A stretch of 64,000 bases of DNA, from contig JAVRFU010000123.1 in NCBI GenBank assembly GCA_032717465.1, forward strand, positions 62,001-126,000. The letters run 5' to 3'. This document shows positions 42,117-54,060 of the stretch, in pieces (position 1 is the first letter of the stretch; each line of letters starts with the position of its first letter). The position numbers and the translations under genes are program-made. The notes beneath the pieces are model-generated. The model searched no databases. It saw nothing but the letters and a program-made list of their open reading frames with translations, and was not told where the DNA came from. The DNA comes from Coenobita brevimanus. Taxonomy: Eukaryota > Arthropoda > Malacostraca > Decapoda > Coenobitidae.

Positions 42117-43389
42117 GTATTAAGGTGGAGCGACCTGGGCCTTTACTACACTTGTACCCAGTGCAAACCTTCACCCAACGCCCAGCACAGCTCCTTTTGT
42201 AACCGTGATATCAATCTCCAGTTTCATTTATGCATTCCTTCAGTTTTTAATAATTTATCTCGCCTGATTCCTCATTTTTCTCAATTCCTCCCTTTCTAGC
42301 TCAGTTCCTTGTTATTCCTCTCCCTTTTATTCTCGTTTTCATCGCTCATTCTTCCTCTCTACCTTTTTTTTTCATCCACCATCCATAGAGTCCTTTTCCC
42401 TCTTTCATCTTAGCTAGTTTCATTCTCACTTTCTTTCTTTCTCTCGTGGATAACAATTTCACAAGCTGTAAGAAGGTACGAGGATATATGGACTAAGGTT
42501 GGTCGACCTTGTGCTTTACTACCAGACTTTATTATAAGTTTGAACCTTTCTTTCTTTCCCTTTTCTTCCTTTCTGTTTCCCCTTTACTTTTCTTTTTTTT
42601 TCTTACTTTTTCAAATTTGCCAATTTCCACATATTTTCTCCAGTCACTTTTTCTTAGTCTTCTTTCCTTTCTTCTCCTTCATTATGTATCCGTCAGTTTT
42701 TCTTCCCCTTTCTCATTTTCGTTCTTTTCTACGGTACAGTTCACCATTTTTTTTTTCTTTCAGTTTGTTTCCTTCTTTTTTTCTCCTTTCCTTCACCCAT
42801 TATATATTTCATTTCCTTCATCTTTTCTTTGTCCATTATATTACAGCATTACAAACTAGCAGAGGTACAAGGTGAGATGAACTAAGGTTATCATCATCAC
42901 TACTCACCTACTGTACATCATCATCATCATCATCACCACCCATCGTTATCTTAATTCTCTTCAGAGCTAACATACATCACCAATACAATTATCAGTCACT
43001 TACCAAAACAGTCATCATCATCATCATCATCATCACAATCTTTATCATCACTGCTATCACTATCATGAGCTACATATTACAGCATCACAAGCTTCAATAC
43101 GCAGGAGGCGAGAGGAAGTAAGCTGGAGCGGCCTGGCACTCTACTACAGGTGTACCGAGTTTGACTCTATGCTCAGCAACTACCCTCCTTTTCTTTCCTA
43201 GTTTCCTTTCTGTTTTATTTATTTATTTCTTTATTTATTTTTTTGTTCTGTGATATTTCTGTGTCTCTTCTTCCCATTTTTTTCTTTCTTCTTCTCTTTC
43301 ACTCGTTCTTTCTCCTTTCTTCTTCTATCTCTTTTTTTTTTTTTTTTTTTAGTTTTTTCTTCTCCCCATCTCCAATTTTTCTTTCTTAA
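42117..43389 (+). repeat. A/B module array, block 5a (plus)
   Basis: The right half of the interrupted A module (42117-42175), a diverged A at 42455-42545, a partial at 42836-42895 and an A at 43075-43170. Pyrimidine-rich spacers; CAT-rich tract at 42910-43060. Confidence 0.65.
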
Positions 43390-44374
43390 TTACCTCAGTT
43401 TTGTTTCTCCTTATATGATTAATACCATAATTAATACCATAGTCTAGTATTAATGTAAAGATGTCAATTTTAAGTCAAGCTGAAGTAGGCAGAGTATAGC
43501 GGCATATCCTAGTGTTAATATCCTGTTACGGCTCAGCATTCAAGATGGATAGATGGCAATTATAGGCCAAGTTAAAGTGTGCAGAGTATTAAGTCATAAA
43601 CACCAAGATAGGTAGGTATATTACAGCATCACAAGCTACAGGAGAGGTAGGAGGGTAAATGAAGTAAGGTGCACCGGCCTGGCACTCCAGTACTGCTGTG
43701 CCCAGTTCAAACCTGCACCCACACTCCCAATCCCTCCTTTTATTTTCTTCCTCTGCACCCACACTCCCAATCCCTCCTTTTATTTTCTTCCTCTGCACCC
43801 ACATCCCCAATCCCTCCTTTTATTTTCTTCTTTTTTATCTTTGTTTTTGTTTTTATGTAATTTCTTACTGTCTCGTTTTCTTTGCCTTTTCCTAAAATTT
43901 TTTTCTTTCTTGTTTCATCACTTTGTTTCTCATGAGTTTCCCTTTCTCTATTTTCTTTCTTTTCCAGTGTTTTTATATTTCTCTTACCTTCGCATTGGAC
44001 TTCCGTTTTTTCCTCTCATTCATTTCTTTCTTTCTTCTTTCTCTGTCCACTATATTAGCACATCACAAGGTTGTAAAGGTAGATGGGGAGATGAAGTAAG
44101 GTGGAGCGGCCTGGGACACTACTGCAGGTGTTCCCAGTTATTATTTTTACCATCCGTATTTCATTGCCTTCTTTTCCCCTCTCGTTTCTTGTTTTCTCTC
44201 CTCTCTTTTTTTCACGATTTGTTCCATTCTTGCCTTCCGTATCTTCTTCTTTGCTTCTATATTTCCATCTTTCTTCCCAGTTTCTTCCCTCTTGTTCCTT
44301 CTCTCTTGTACTTTCTTTCTCCTTTTGATTTCTGATAACAGTTTTCTCTCTTTCCATTTTATTATCTATGTTCT

Positions 44375-44440
<66 letters not shown>

Positions 44441-47400
44441 ACTGCCTTTGTCACTGTTCATTATATTACAACAATAAACAACAACAGAAGCTGGAGTCAA
44501 AGTGAAGGAAGGTGGTGCCGCCTGAAATTCTAACAAAGGTGTCTAAACTTCAACCCACAACATTTTGCTGGCTCCTCTTTAGTTCTCTGTTCTCACATAC
44601 TGTTGCTGTCGTTATTTTCTTTTTCTGCTTATTCTATTTTATTTTTCCTTCTCTTCTTCTCGGCGTCTTTCATTCTCATCCCTCTTTTCTACATTTTTTG
44701 TTCCTTTCTCTTCTATGTCGTCTTTTATCCCCTTTAATATATTGTTCGTCTTGTCCGTTTCTCATTCTTTGTCATCTTCTCTCATTTTCCTTCTCTTTGT
44801 ATTTCTTTTTTTCTGACGTTTTCCTAATTTTCTTACTACTGCTTCCTTCCCCTCTTTTTCCTTCTTGCTCCTTTATTCCTTCACTATATTAGAGCAGCCC
44901 AAGCTACAAGAGAGGCAGGAGATGAGACGATGTAAGGTGGAGCGGTCTGGGAACTATATTTCGCTGCCACTGGGCTACGTTTGCTACTAGTCACGAAGAA
45001 GTGCTGTGGAAGGAACGTATAACCGAAGAACTATCTTCTGCAGCCACTGGGCTAAGCGTGCTACTAGTCACGAAAAAGTGCTATACTGCAGGTGTGCTTA
45101 GTTGGCAGCTGTGTCATTTATATCTCATTACATCAGCTAATGTTATGTATTCACCTGCGTCTGTCTGGGCGTCTGAGTTTGTCTGTCTCACTGAGGACGA
45201 CGTATTTCAACAAACTATTATAGGATTCCAATGAAATTTGGTGGATGGTTGAGCATTGGTTCAGGGAACAGTTATGTAGATTATGAGGTGGATCCGAATT
45301 GCAATGCAAGAATAAAATTCACAATTTTGAGAGGCGTCTGGGTAGGTATGCCATCAGTGAGGCCGAAAAACAAGGGTAAATTAAGACCGTAGAATTAATT
45401 ACAGCCGCCAACGGCAATGACCGGAGGTTGGTTTATAAACCATAAATTATAATGGCCTTGACAGGCGTATGCTTTCTCTAAATGGTTTCTATATAGTTTT
45501 TTTGGCTTCCTCCTTTCTTTCCTTCTCGTTTAGTACAAGTTTTGTTTCATCTTTTCTGTTCTTTCTTTCATTCTTTATAAATATCCGCTTTTCGACCCAC
45601 TCTTTCCCCATTTTGTTGCTTTCTTCTTTCTTCCTCCTTCTCTCCTTTTGATCATCTCTCAAGGACGGAGTCCGGCGATGTATAGTATTTGCTCGAGTTT
45701 GTTTTAATGTTTGATAGCAGCATTACGGAAAAACGGCTGAATGAAATAACATGAAACTTTCAGGATAAGTGGGCACTTGTCTCCAAAGGAACTGATCTCG
45801 TTGTGGAGGTAATGTCTTCAAGTTTGAAAGATGAAATACAAGGTCAGGTAGTTTCAAAGCGCGAGTTCTTCAATGTGAAAGTATTTGTGCCATTACAGTA
45901 GACTTTATGTAGGAGTTTCACAGGGCAAGTTCAAATTGAGGTCAGCTGCGACTCTAATTGTTTACTGACAGTAAATGGCATTACCGAATCAGTATTTAAC
46001 AGCACTAAAGTAACTGCTTTCGGGCGAGGAATGTTGTTCCGCGCACCACTTGTTCTTTTTTTTCTTTCTTTCTTAATATATCAGTTCTCCTCTTTCTTCT
46101 CTTTCCTTTTCTATCTCCCTCTTCTCTTTGATCACTGTTTTGCATAATTTAAGTCACAAGAGAAGAAGGAGCCAAGATGAAGTAAGCTGCAGCGGTCCTA
46201 GAATATAATATGCATGTCTTGAGTTCGACCCATCGTACCAAAGCAGCTCCTTTTCCCTCCCGTTCTCATTGTTTCCTCATTTTTCTGTTCGTTTTTCTTT
46301 TGCTTCTTCTTTTCTAACCGTCATTTTTCCTTGTTTTTCATTCTTTCTCCATGTTTTGTATTCATTTTTTTTCCTCCTCTCACTGTCCTTTTTTTCTCTC
46401 TCTCTTCTTTCAGTTTTATCCACCCTGTCTCCAATTCTTTGTCATTTAGTCCTTCTGTAATTTCTCTTTACATTGCTGTTACTGTACTTAATTATTCTGT
46501 TATTCGTTTTCTTTCCCACTTCCTCCCCCCCTTTTTTCTTTCTCTTTCATCATTCTTTCTTCCTCCACTATATTACAGCATCACAGGGTACACGAGAAGT
46601 ACCAGGCGAGGCTGAGGAATATTATCATTATTATCAGAGTTAATCTACTGGACAACACTATCATCAAACCACCACCATCACCATCATCACGATCACCATC
46701 ATTATTTTTCTTACATTTATCATAATGCTTATCAAAACTAACCTGTATCACCATAACCATCACCACACCCACCACCACCACAGACATCATCACATTCACA
46801 TCCACTACCACCATTAGTTACATTAGATCAAAGTCACAACTATATTACAGCATCACAAACTACAGTAGAGGTTGGAGGCGAGATGAAGTAAGGTCAGCGG
46901 CCTGGCACTCTGATAAAGCTATCCACTTAACAATATTACCATTTATACCTTAGCTTCAGTCTTTCTCACCTTATTTTTCTTATCTTTTCTTTCACGTTTT
47001 GTTTCATTCCTTAAGAACCTTTGATCATTTTATTCCCGTTATTTATGCTTTTATCCGATTTATTTCCTTCTTCTTGCTCGATTGTTTTTAATTGTCATTT
47101 TTTCCCAAATAATTTATTCTAGGTCTTCCTCTCTTTCTTTTCATTATTTTTCCTGGGTTTCTTCTTTTGTATTTCACCCATTTTCATTGTTTCTCTCCTC
47201 TCTCGTGTCTTCAGTATATTACATATAATAAGCTGCAAGAGAAGTAGGAGCCAAGGTGACGCCAGGTGGAGCGGCCTGACTCTCTAACAAAGGTGTCTCC
47301 ACTTTTACTGTGTCTGACCCGCTGCATCATTTTTATTATTTTTTTCTTCTCATCTCATCTACTTTCCTTTTCTTTTTGTTGTCTTATTCGCGTTTCGCTA

Positions 47401-47877
47401 CTTGTTCATTCTTTTGTTCTTTCTCTTTTTCTGTCCTTTTTCCTTTTTAGTTTAAATCTTTTATAATTCTTTCTTTACATTTCTTATTTCTTTTTATTGT
47501 CTGCTTCCTGTCTCCCATTCTTTGACATTTTCTATTCTCTCCTTTTTTTTTCATTCTTATTTTAAGTTCACACTATTATTTATTTTGTTTCTTGTTCATC
47601 CCTTGTATTATTTGTCTCTCTTCTATTTTCCTGCATTACATTATAATACGGCAGGTTAAAAGGGAGTCTGAGGATGAGGCTGCCTAAGGAAATTATTATC
47701 TGTACTAATCTACTGTACACCATTATCATTATCATTATCGTCATCATTATGGACGTCGTTGTCATCGTCGTCACTACCACCACCACCACCACTACCATCA
47801 TTATCATCGTCATCGTCGTCGTAGTCGTCGTCGTTGGTCGCCACTACCACCACGAATACTACCACTACCACAATCAC

Positions 47878-47926
<49 letters not shown>

Positions 47927-48030
47927 GCCGTCGTCGTCGTCTTCACTACGACCACTAACACCACCACTAAAGATTACCAAATCGGCATCATCAGCACCAT
48001 CAGCAGCTGCATAGTTCAGTGCACTATATT
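43390..48030 (+). repeat. A/B module array, block 5b (plus): inverted copy of block 2
   Basis: Starts with the reverse-complemented array-end segment (43390-43620). Modules: A 43.64, A 44.07, B 44.49, A 44.92, B 46.17, A 46.58 (partial), A 46.87, B 47.24 and a partial near 47.65 kb. This is the same order as block 2 read on the minus strand. Spacer matches are specific: GATAAAGCTATCCACTTAAC (46913) to 17.7 kb, and CCGCTGCATCATTTTTATTA (47320) to 17.3 kb. It includes (CT)n at 44375-44436, (CAT)n at 47872-47926 and a triple 40-bp minisatellite at 43721-43832. Confidence 0.78.
45140..45460 (+). repeat. Dispersed repeat downstream of an A module
   Basis: Carries ATGTTATGTATTCACCTG, a GTCTG-rich run, CAATGAAATTTGGTGGAT, GGTGGATCCGAATTG and AGACCGTAGAATTAATTA. 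The same repeat follows the equivalent module at 49310-49640 and, truncated and inverted, at 18430-18545. Confidence 0.65.
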
Positions 48031-50050
48031 ACATCATTACAAGCCATAATAAAGGTAGGAGACAAGGTGAAGTAGGTGGAGTGGCCTGGCACTACTACAC
48101 CTGTACCCAGTTCAAATCTGCACCAGCACTACCGCCCTCCTTTTCTTTTCTTCCTTTATCGTTTTCATTCTATTTGATTTCTATTAAATTTCTTTCTGTC
48201 TTAGCTTCGTTGTCTCAATGATTTTGTTTCGCGTCCATTATCTTAATATCTCCTTTTCTCTCCCGATTTTTTTCTTTTTTCTGTCCCTTCGCGTGTATAT
48301 ATATTTTTTTCCTTCACGTTGCTCTTTCGTATTAATTTTCCTTTCTTCCTCTCTTTCTTCTTTCTCTGTCCACAGTATTAGCACATCACAAGGTTGTAAA
48401 GGTAGGTGGGGAGATGAAGTAAGGTGGAGCGGCCTGGGACTCTACTGCAGGTTTTACCATCCATAATTCATTGCCCTTCTTTTCCTCTTTCCTTATATAT
48501 TTCTTTTCTCCTCCCTTCAATTCGCGATGTGTGTCATTCTTGCCTTCCTTATCTTCTTCTTTGCTTCTAAATTTCCATCTTTTCTTCCGTTTGCTTTTCT
48601 TTTGTGCTTTCTTCTTTGTCCTTACTTTTTCCTTTTGCTTCCTTTTTCTCTGTTCTTATTTCTCCTTTTCATTCGCTGCTGTCTTTTTCATTCAACTTCC
48701 ATTTCTCACTCTTCTCACGGTCTGTGTTATACTTTTTCTTTTCTCCTCCCCCTCCTTTCTCTCTCTCTCTCTCTTTCTCTCTCTCTGTCCTATCTTCCTT
48801 AATTATGTTACAACAATAAAACAACAAGGGAAGTAGGAGCCAAGGTGCAGTAAGGTGGAGCGGCCTGCCATGTTAACAAAGGTGTCTGCAGTTCAACCCT
48901 TCATCTTACCTTTCTCCTTTTTTGTTCCTTGTTCTCATTTATTATTTATGTAGTTTACTTTTTCCTACTTATTCGCATCGTGTTTTTTTCTTTTCCTGTC
49001 GTCACTTCACCTTCTCTTCCCTCCTTTCTATTTTTTTTTTCCTTTTTCTCATCTTCCTTCTTTTATTCTTTATCATTTTGTTATGTTTTATTTTGTCTTT
49101 TTGCATCCTTTTCTTTCTTTCTGTAATTTCCTATTATTTTTCCTAATATTCATTCTGCTATTTCCTTCCTTCTCTTTCCATTTCCCCTCCTTTCTTTCTG
49201 CACTATATTACAGCAGCACAAGCTACAAGAGAGGCAGGAGGTGAGATGAAGTAAGGTGGAGCGGCCTGGGACTTTACTGCAGGTGTACTGAGTTAACACC
49301 TGTGTCATTTATATCTCATTACCTCCACCACCGATGTTGAATGATGTTATGTATTCACCTGTGTCTGTCTGTCTGCCTGTCTGTTTATTTGTTTGTCTGT
49401 CTGTGGATAAGATATCTCAAAAAGTTGTTATGGTAATTCAATGAAATCTGGTGGATAGGTGGGCACCGGGTCAAGGCAGAGTTATTTAGATGTTGATGTG
49501 GATCCGGGTCCTGACGTAGGGTGTCGGCGGAGGTATGCCTTCTCTGAGATTGTGTAACGAGGGCAGACTAAGACCGTAGAATTAATTACCTCCGCCAACT
49601 TCGTCGGATGGAGGTAGCTTTATAAATCTTGGTTAATAATGGCCTTGGCGGGGGTTGGCTTTCTCTTAGTGATTCTGGCTTTCTTTCCCTCTTTCTTTTT
49701 CTTTTTTCTTTTTTTTTTTTTATTATACGTTTTGTTTTATCCTTGTCGTTTTTTTCTTATTTCTTTAAAAATATTCGTATTTCTTCCCATCTTTTCTGTT
49801 TTGTTGGTTTCTTACATTTATATCCTTCCTTTCTTTTTTATATTTTTTTTCCCAAGATAAAGTAAAGCAGAGCGACCTAAGTTCTAACAAAGGTTTCTTG
49901 GTTTCGATTCTACTATCATTGTAATTTGTCATTCGTTTGTCTCCATTTTTTCTGTATTTCTTTTCTGTTTCTTTTTCTCCTCCTGTCACTTATCCTTGAC
50001 TTTCATTTTTTAATCATATTTTGTATTCCCTTTCATTTCTCTACTCATTG
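48028..50050 (+). repeat. A/B module array, block 6 (plus): tandem copy of the unit
   Basis: Modules: A 48.05, A 48.40, B 48.83 (after a short CT tract), A 49.23 followed by the dispersed repeat (49310-49640), and B 49.87 kb. The order repeats that of block 5b from its second module. The 48.05-kb module and its flank match the site in which the plus-strand RTE-like LINE inserted at 54 kb. Confidence 0.72.
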
Positions 50051-50059
50051 TCTCCTTTC

Positions 50060-53000
50060 TGTCTATCTATCTATATACCTAGGCTGCTTCCCCTAAGGAA
50101 AGGGAGATATCCGAGACAGGACGACACACTCCCCATTTACTCATCCATTCAAACACATTCATTCGCATCTTAGCTCCAAAGGGGAGAAGGGACATCCTCA
50201 CCGCACCACACCGCACAAGGGTCAACTGTGCAGTGCAATCAGTGACATCCGCAGCAGGGCCCGACAGCAGAGCTGGTTTACCCCTGCCACATCATAATAG
50301 ACCCATCCCCTTACCCACAGCTGACCTGACTAGCTGATCAGATCAAATGCGGGAGAATATCCCCTCAGGGCTGCATCATCACTTATTCATTCACAATTTC
50401 TCTCCATTTATTTCTGTCATGCACAGCCACTCTTCCTTGCTCAACAGACATCCCTCTCGCATCCATTGCTCTCTTCACACTGTCCATCCATCCTATTCGT
50501 GGTCTCCCTCTCAGCCTTACACCTCTCACATCAGAACTAGTTATCTTTTTCACCAATCGCTCATTATCCATTCTCTCCATATGCCCAAACCATCGCAACA
50601 CCCTCTGCTCAACTCTACCAGCCATCTCCCGAACAACTCCAGTTCTCCTTCGCACTTCATCATTTTGTACTCAATCCATATGCGTCACTCCACACATACT
50701 CCTCAGACACCTCATCTCCATTACATTCAAACTTTTCCTCTCTGCTACACCCATATTCCATGTTTCAGCCCCATATAACGCAGTCGGTACCACAGCACCC
50801 TCATACAGCCTTCTCTTTACATCCATTCTAAGCAAACAACATCTAAACACTTTTTTCATTCCTCCCAGCACCTTACCTACATCATTCATTTTAAACTTCA
50901 CTTCTGCATCTATTCTTCCATCCAAAACAACATGTGACCCTAAATATTTAAAACACTCTACCTCCTCAAGCAACTCACCATTCAGAACTATATTCATCCT
51001 CCTACCATCTACCTACCACATACACTTCATCACTTTACTCTTATTTTCATTTACTTTCAATTTCCTCCTATCACACACCCTTCCAAACTCCACTACAAAC
51101 TGTCTCAATCCCTCTTCTGAATCAGCCACCAGTGCAGTATCATCTGCAAACAGCAGCTGCTTCAGATTCCACTCTCCACCATCAACATTCACCAGACTCA
51201 GACTTCCACCTAAAACTCTTGCATTCACCTCCCATACGACACCATCCATATAAATATTAAATGACTAAGGCGACATCACACATCCCTGTCGCAGCCCCAC
51301 TCTCACGGGAAACCAATCACTCACACCAATTCCCACTCTTACACACGCTCTACTATTTACATAAAAACTTTTCACCCCTTTTAGTAACCTACTATTAAGT
51401 CCATACAAGTTTAAAACAGTCCACAAAGCCTCCCTGTCAATTCTATCATACGCTTGCTCTAAATCCATGAATGCCTAAAACACATCCTTGCCTCTCGCTA
51501 AATACTTTTCACACACTTGTCTTATAGCGAACACTTGATCCACGCATCCCCTCCCTCTCCTAAAGCCACACTGCTCATCACCAATCACTCCCTCTGTACC
51601 CTCTCTAACTCTCATAATTAACACTCTACCATACACCTTACCTACAACACTCAACAGACTTATACCCCTAAAGCTAGTACATTCATACTTATCACCCTTG
51701 CCTTTACACAACGGGACCACACAAGCACTTGCCCAGTCAATTGGCACCATACCTTTCACAAAGCACACATTCAACAGTCTTACTAACCAGTCAACAATAG
51801 TCACTCCACCACCCTTCAGGCATTCCACAGCACACCCACCCATACCTGCAGCTTTCCCTGTTTTCATCTCCTTTATTGCCTTCTCCACTTCCTCCTTTGT
51901 GATCAAAGAATCATTCAACTCTCCCAACACATTTATTCCTTGCACCCTTCCATCCGCCACAGTCTCAGCCACCCTTTCCTCCTGTACATTTAACAATCTT
52001 TCAAAATACTCTGCCCATCTCTTCCTTACTGCATCCATCTCAGTTAACATCCTTCCATTCTCTGCTTTTACTCGCTATTCCTTCCCAGACTCTCCCTTTC
52101 ACACCCTTTTAACTTCCTTCCAGAACATTTACTTCTTCTGTTGAAAATTCTCAGTCAGCCGCCTACCCCACCTCTCATCTGCTGCCACTTCAGCATCACG
52201 CACAGCCCTTCTCGCCCTGTTCCTCTTTTCCTTATACCTCTCATATGACACTTCATCCTTCCTTTGCAGCCACACTTCATATGCACGTTTCTTCTCAGCC
52301 ACAGCCATACTTACTTCCTCGCACCACCATTCACTTCCTTTCCTTACACCACCACCCACACGTCTCACACCACACACCTCTTCTGTATGCCCTATCACAG
52401 CACTCTTAAACAACTGCCATTCCTCCTCCACACTGCCATTTTCCTGATTTTTCACTGCTTTCCACTCATCTTTCAATTTCTCCTGATACTCTATCATTTT
52501 CTCTCTGTTATCCAACTCACTCACTTTCAAAACCTCCCTGCCACACCTAACCCTCCTAGCTGTCACCCATCTCTTACCTACTCTTAACTTTCCCTCCACC
52601 AGGTAGTGGTCAGACATACTTCCACCCTCCCCTCTCAGAACTCTCATATCCAACAATCTTCCTATTAGATTTCTAGACACAACCACATAGTCCATCAAAG
52701 CTCTATCAACAACCCTTCCACCGTCCTGTCTCACCCATGTATACCTATAAATATCTTTCCTCTCAAACAGCGTATTTCCAATCACCACCTCTCGCTCAAC
52801 GCACATCCCTATCATTCGATCCCCATTTTCATTTCTTCCAGGCACACCATGCATACCAACTACACCTTCAAATGCTACATTTCCCACTTTAGCATTTCAG
52901 ATCTCCCATCATTACCACATTCACATTCGCTCCAAAACTCTGCAGACACTCATCAACATCATTCCAGAAAGACTCCCTCTCTTCTTCATCCCTTCCACTA

Positions 53001-53560
53001 CCAGGCCCATATGCACTCACAAACACCCACAACTCATGTTCAAACTTCGCTTTCACCCACACCAGTCTCGATGACACCTCCATCCATTCAATCACACACT
53101 GCTGTACTTCCGGACTCACTAACAAGGCCACACCTTCTCTTGCCCTTCCTCTATCAACACCTGACAATCTTCCATTCACACTTCCAAACATAGACTCACC
53201 CTTCCCTTTCATCTTCGTTTCACTCAGAGCTAACACATCCAACTTTCTTCTCACAAACATTCTCCCAATCTCCTCCCTTTTAGCCTCAATCGTACTACAT
53301 CCACGCACATTCATAGACCCAATCTTCAGGGTACGGGGATAACTCCATCCCCCATCCCTTTCTCTGGCCTGTCTCTTTTTAGGAACTAAAACAGAGGAGG
53401 GGGTCCCTAGTCTCCTCACTCCGCCGCTTTTAGTCGCCTTTTACGACACGCAGGGAATACGGTGGCAGTATTCTTCCTAACGCAACCTTGCCGCAGAGTA
53501 GTAGTACCACCCCATACTGCGGCCAGATTGTGTCTCCCCCGTCACATTTGTTGCCATTTA
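50060..53560 (-). mobile_element. RTE-like non-LTR retrotransposon (minus copy)
   Basis: APE endonuclease (53400-52600), linker, RT (51950-51010) and C-terminal zinc-ribbon-like region with RWFGHMER (50600). The 3' end on the minus strand runs into a (GATA)n tail at 50062-50076. The 5' end holds CGTGTCGTAAAAGGCGAC near 53445. The exact 5' limit and a target duplication were not found. Clade assignment to RTE/Proto2-type is from motif style only. The 3' UTR is about 300 bases. Confidence 0.82.
50383..53419 (-). pseudogene. ORF of RTE-like LINE (minus copy): endonuclease + RT, decayed
   Basis: Endonuclease: IGSMNVRG, LSETKMKG, SAYGPGSG, VMMGDL, NTLFERKDIYRYTW and MSDHYLVEG, keeping the Asn, Glu, Asp and His positions of APE enzymes. 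RT: KTGKAAGMGG, SFRGISLLSVVGKVYGRV, CGFRRGRGCVDQVF, MDLEQAYDRIDREALW, GLRQGCVMSP and LLFADDTALVAD. One frameshift at 52888 splits the endonuclease. After that, a single frame carries seven stops (52129, ~52095, ~52075, 51475, ~51256, 51013 and 50671), each explainable by a C-to-T or G-to-A change. It cannot make a full protein. Confidence 0.82.
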
Positions 53561-53574
53561 GTCCACCTGTATAT

Positions 53575-54060
53575 TTTCTTCATTCAAATTTTACATTATT
53601 TTCTAGTTATTCGTTTTCTTTCTCACTTCCCTCTTGTTTTTTTTTTTTTTCTATTTCTTCATCGTATCTTCCTCCATTACAAGGTCCAGGAGAGGTACCT
53701 GGCGTGACTGAGAAAGGTTTTTATAATTATCAATGATAACCTACTGGACATCACTATCATCACACCACCACCATCGCTACCATCGCGACCATCACTGCCA
53801 CCACCAACACCATTATCTCCTAATCTTCGACATTTTTATTGCCCTAATTCATCTCTTCCATTTTAAGTTCATCTTGTTACTTTGTTTCTCATTTCTTCCT
53901 CTTTCTTCCTCTTATTTGTTTATTTCATTACCACATGACAAGCTACAAGGGAGGTAGGGGGCGAGTCTACCAAACCACCACTAGACAACGTCGGCATCAT
54001 CACCACCATCAGCAGCTGCATAGTTCAGTGCACTATATTACATCATTACAAGCCATAACA
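53575..54060 (+). repeat. A/B module array, block 7 (plus), up to the RTE insertion
   Basis: Pyrimidine spacer with TTATTCGTTTTCTTTC matches 46.5 kb. A partial module at 53675-53720 is followed by ACCTACTGGACATCACTATC, as at 46.65 kb. A second partial lies at 53930-53965. The A module at 54034-54060 is cut by the LINE. Confidence 0.65.

Noticed and set aside
50347..50778. Plus-strand His/Ser/Pro-rich frames over the minus RTE-like LINE (also 51698-52144, 52849-53193)
   Set aside because: Antisense shadows; the minus strand carries the endonuclease and RT motifs.
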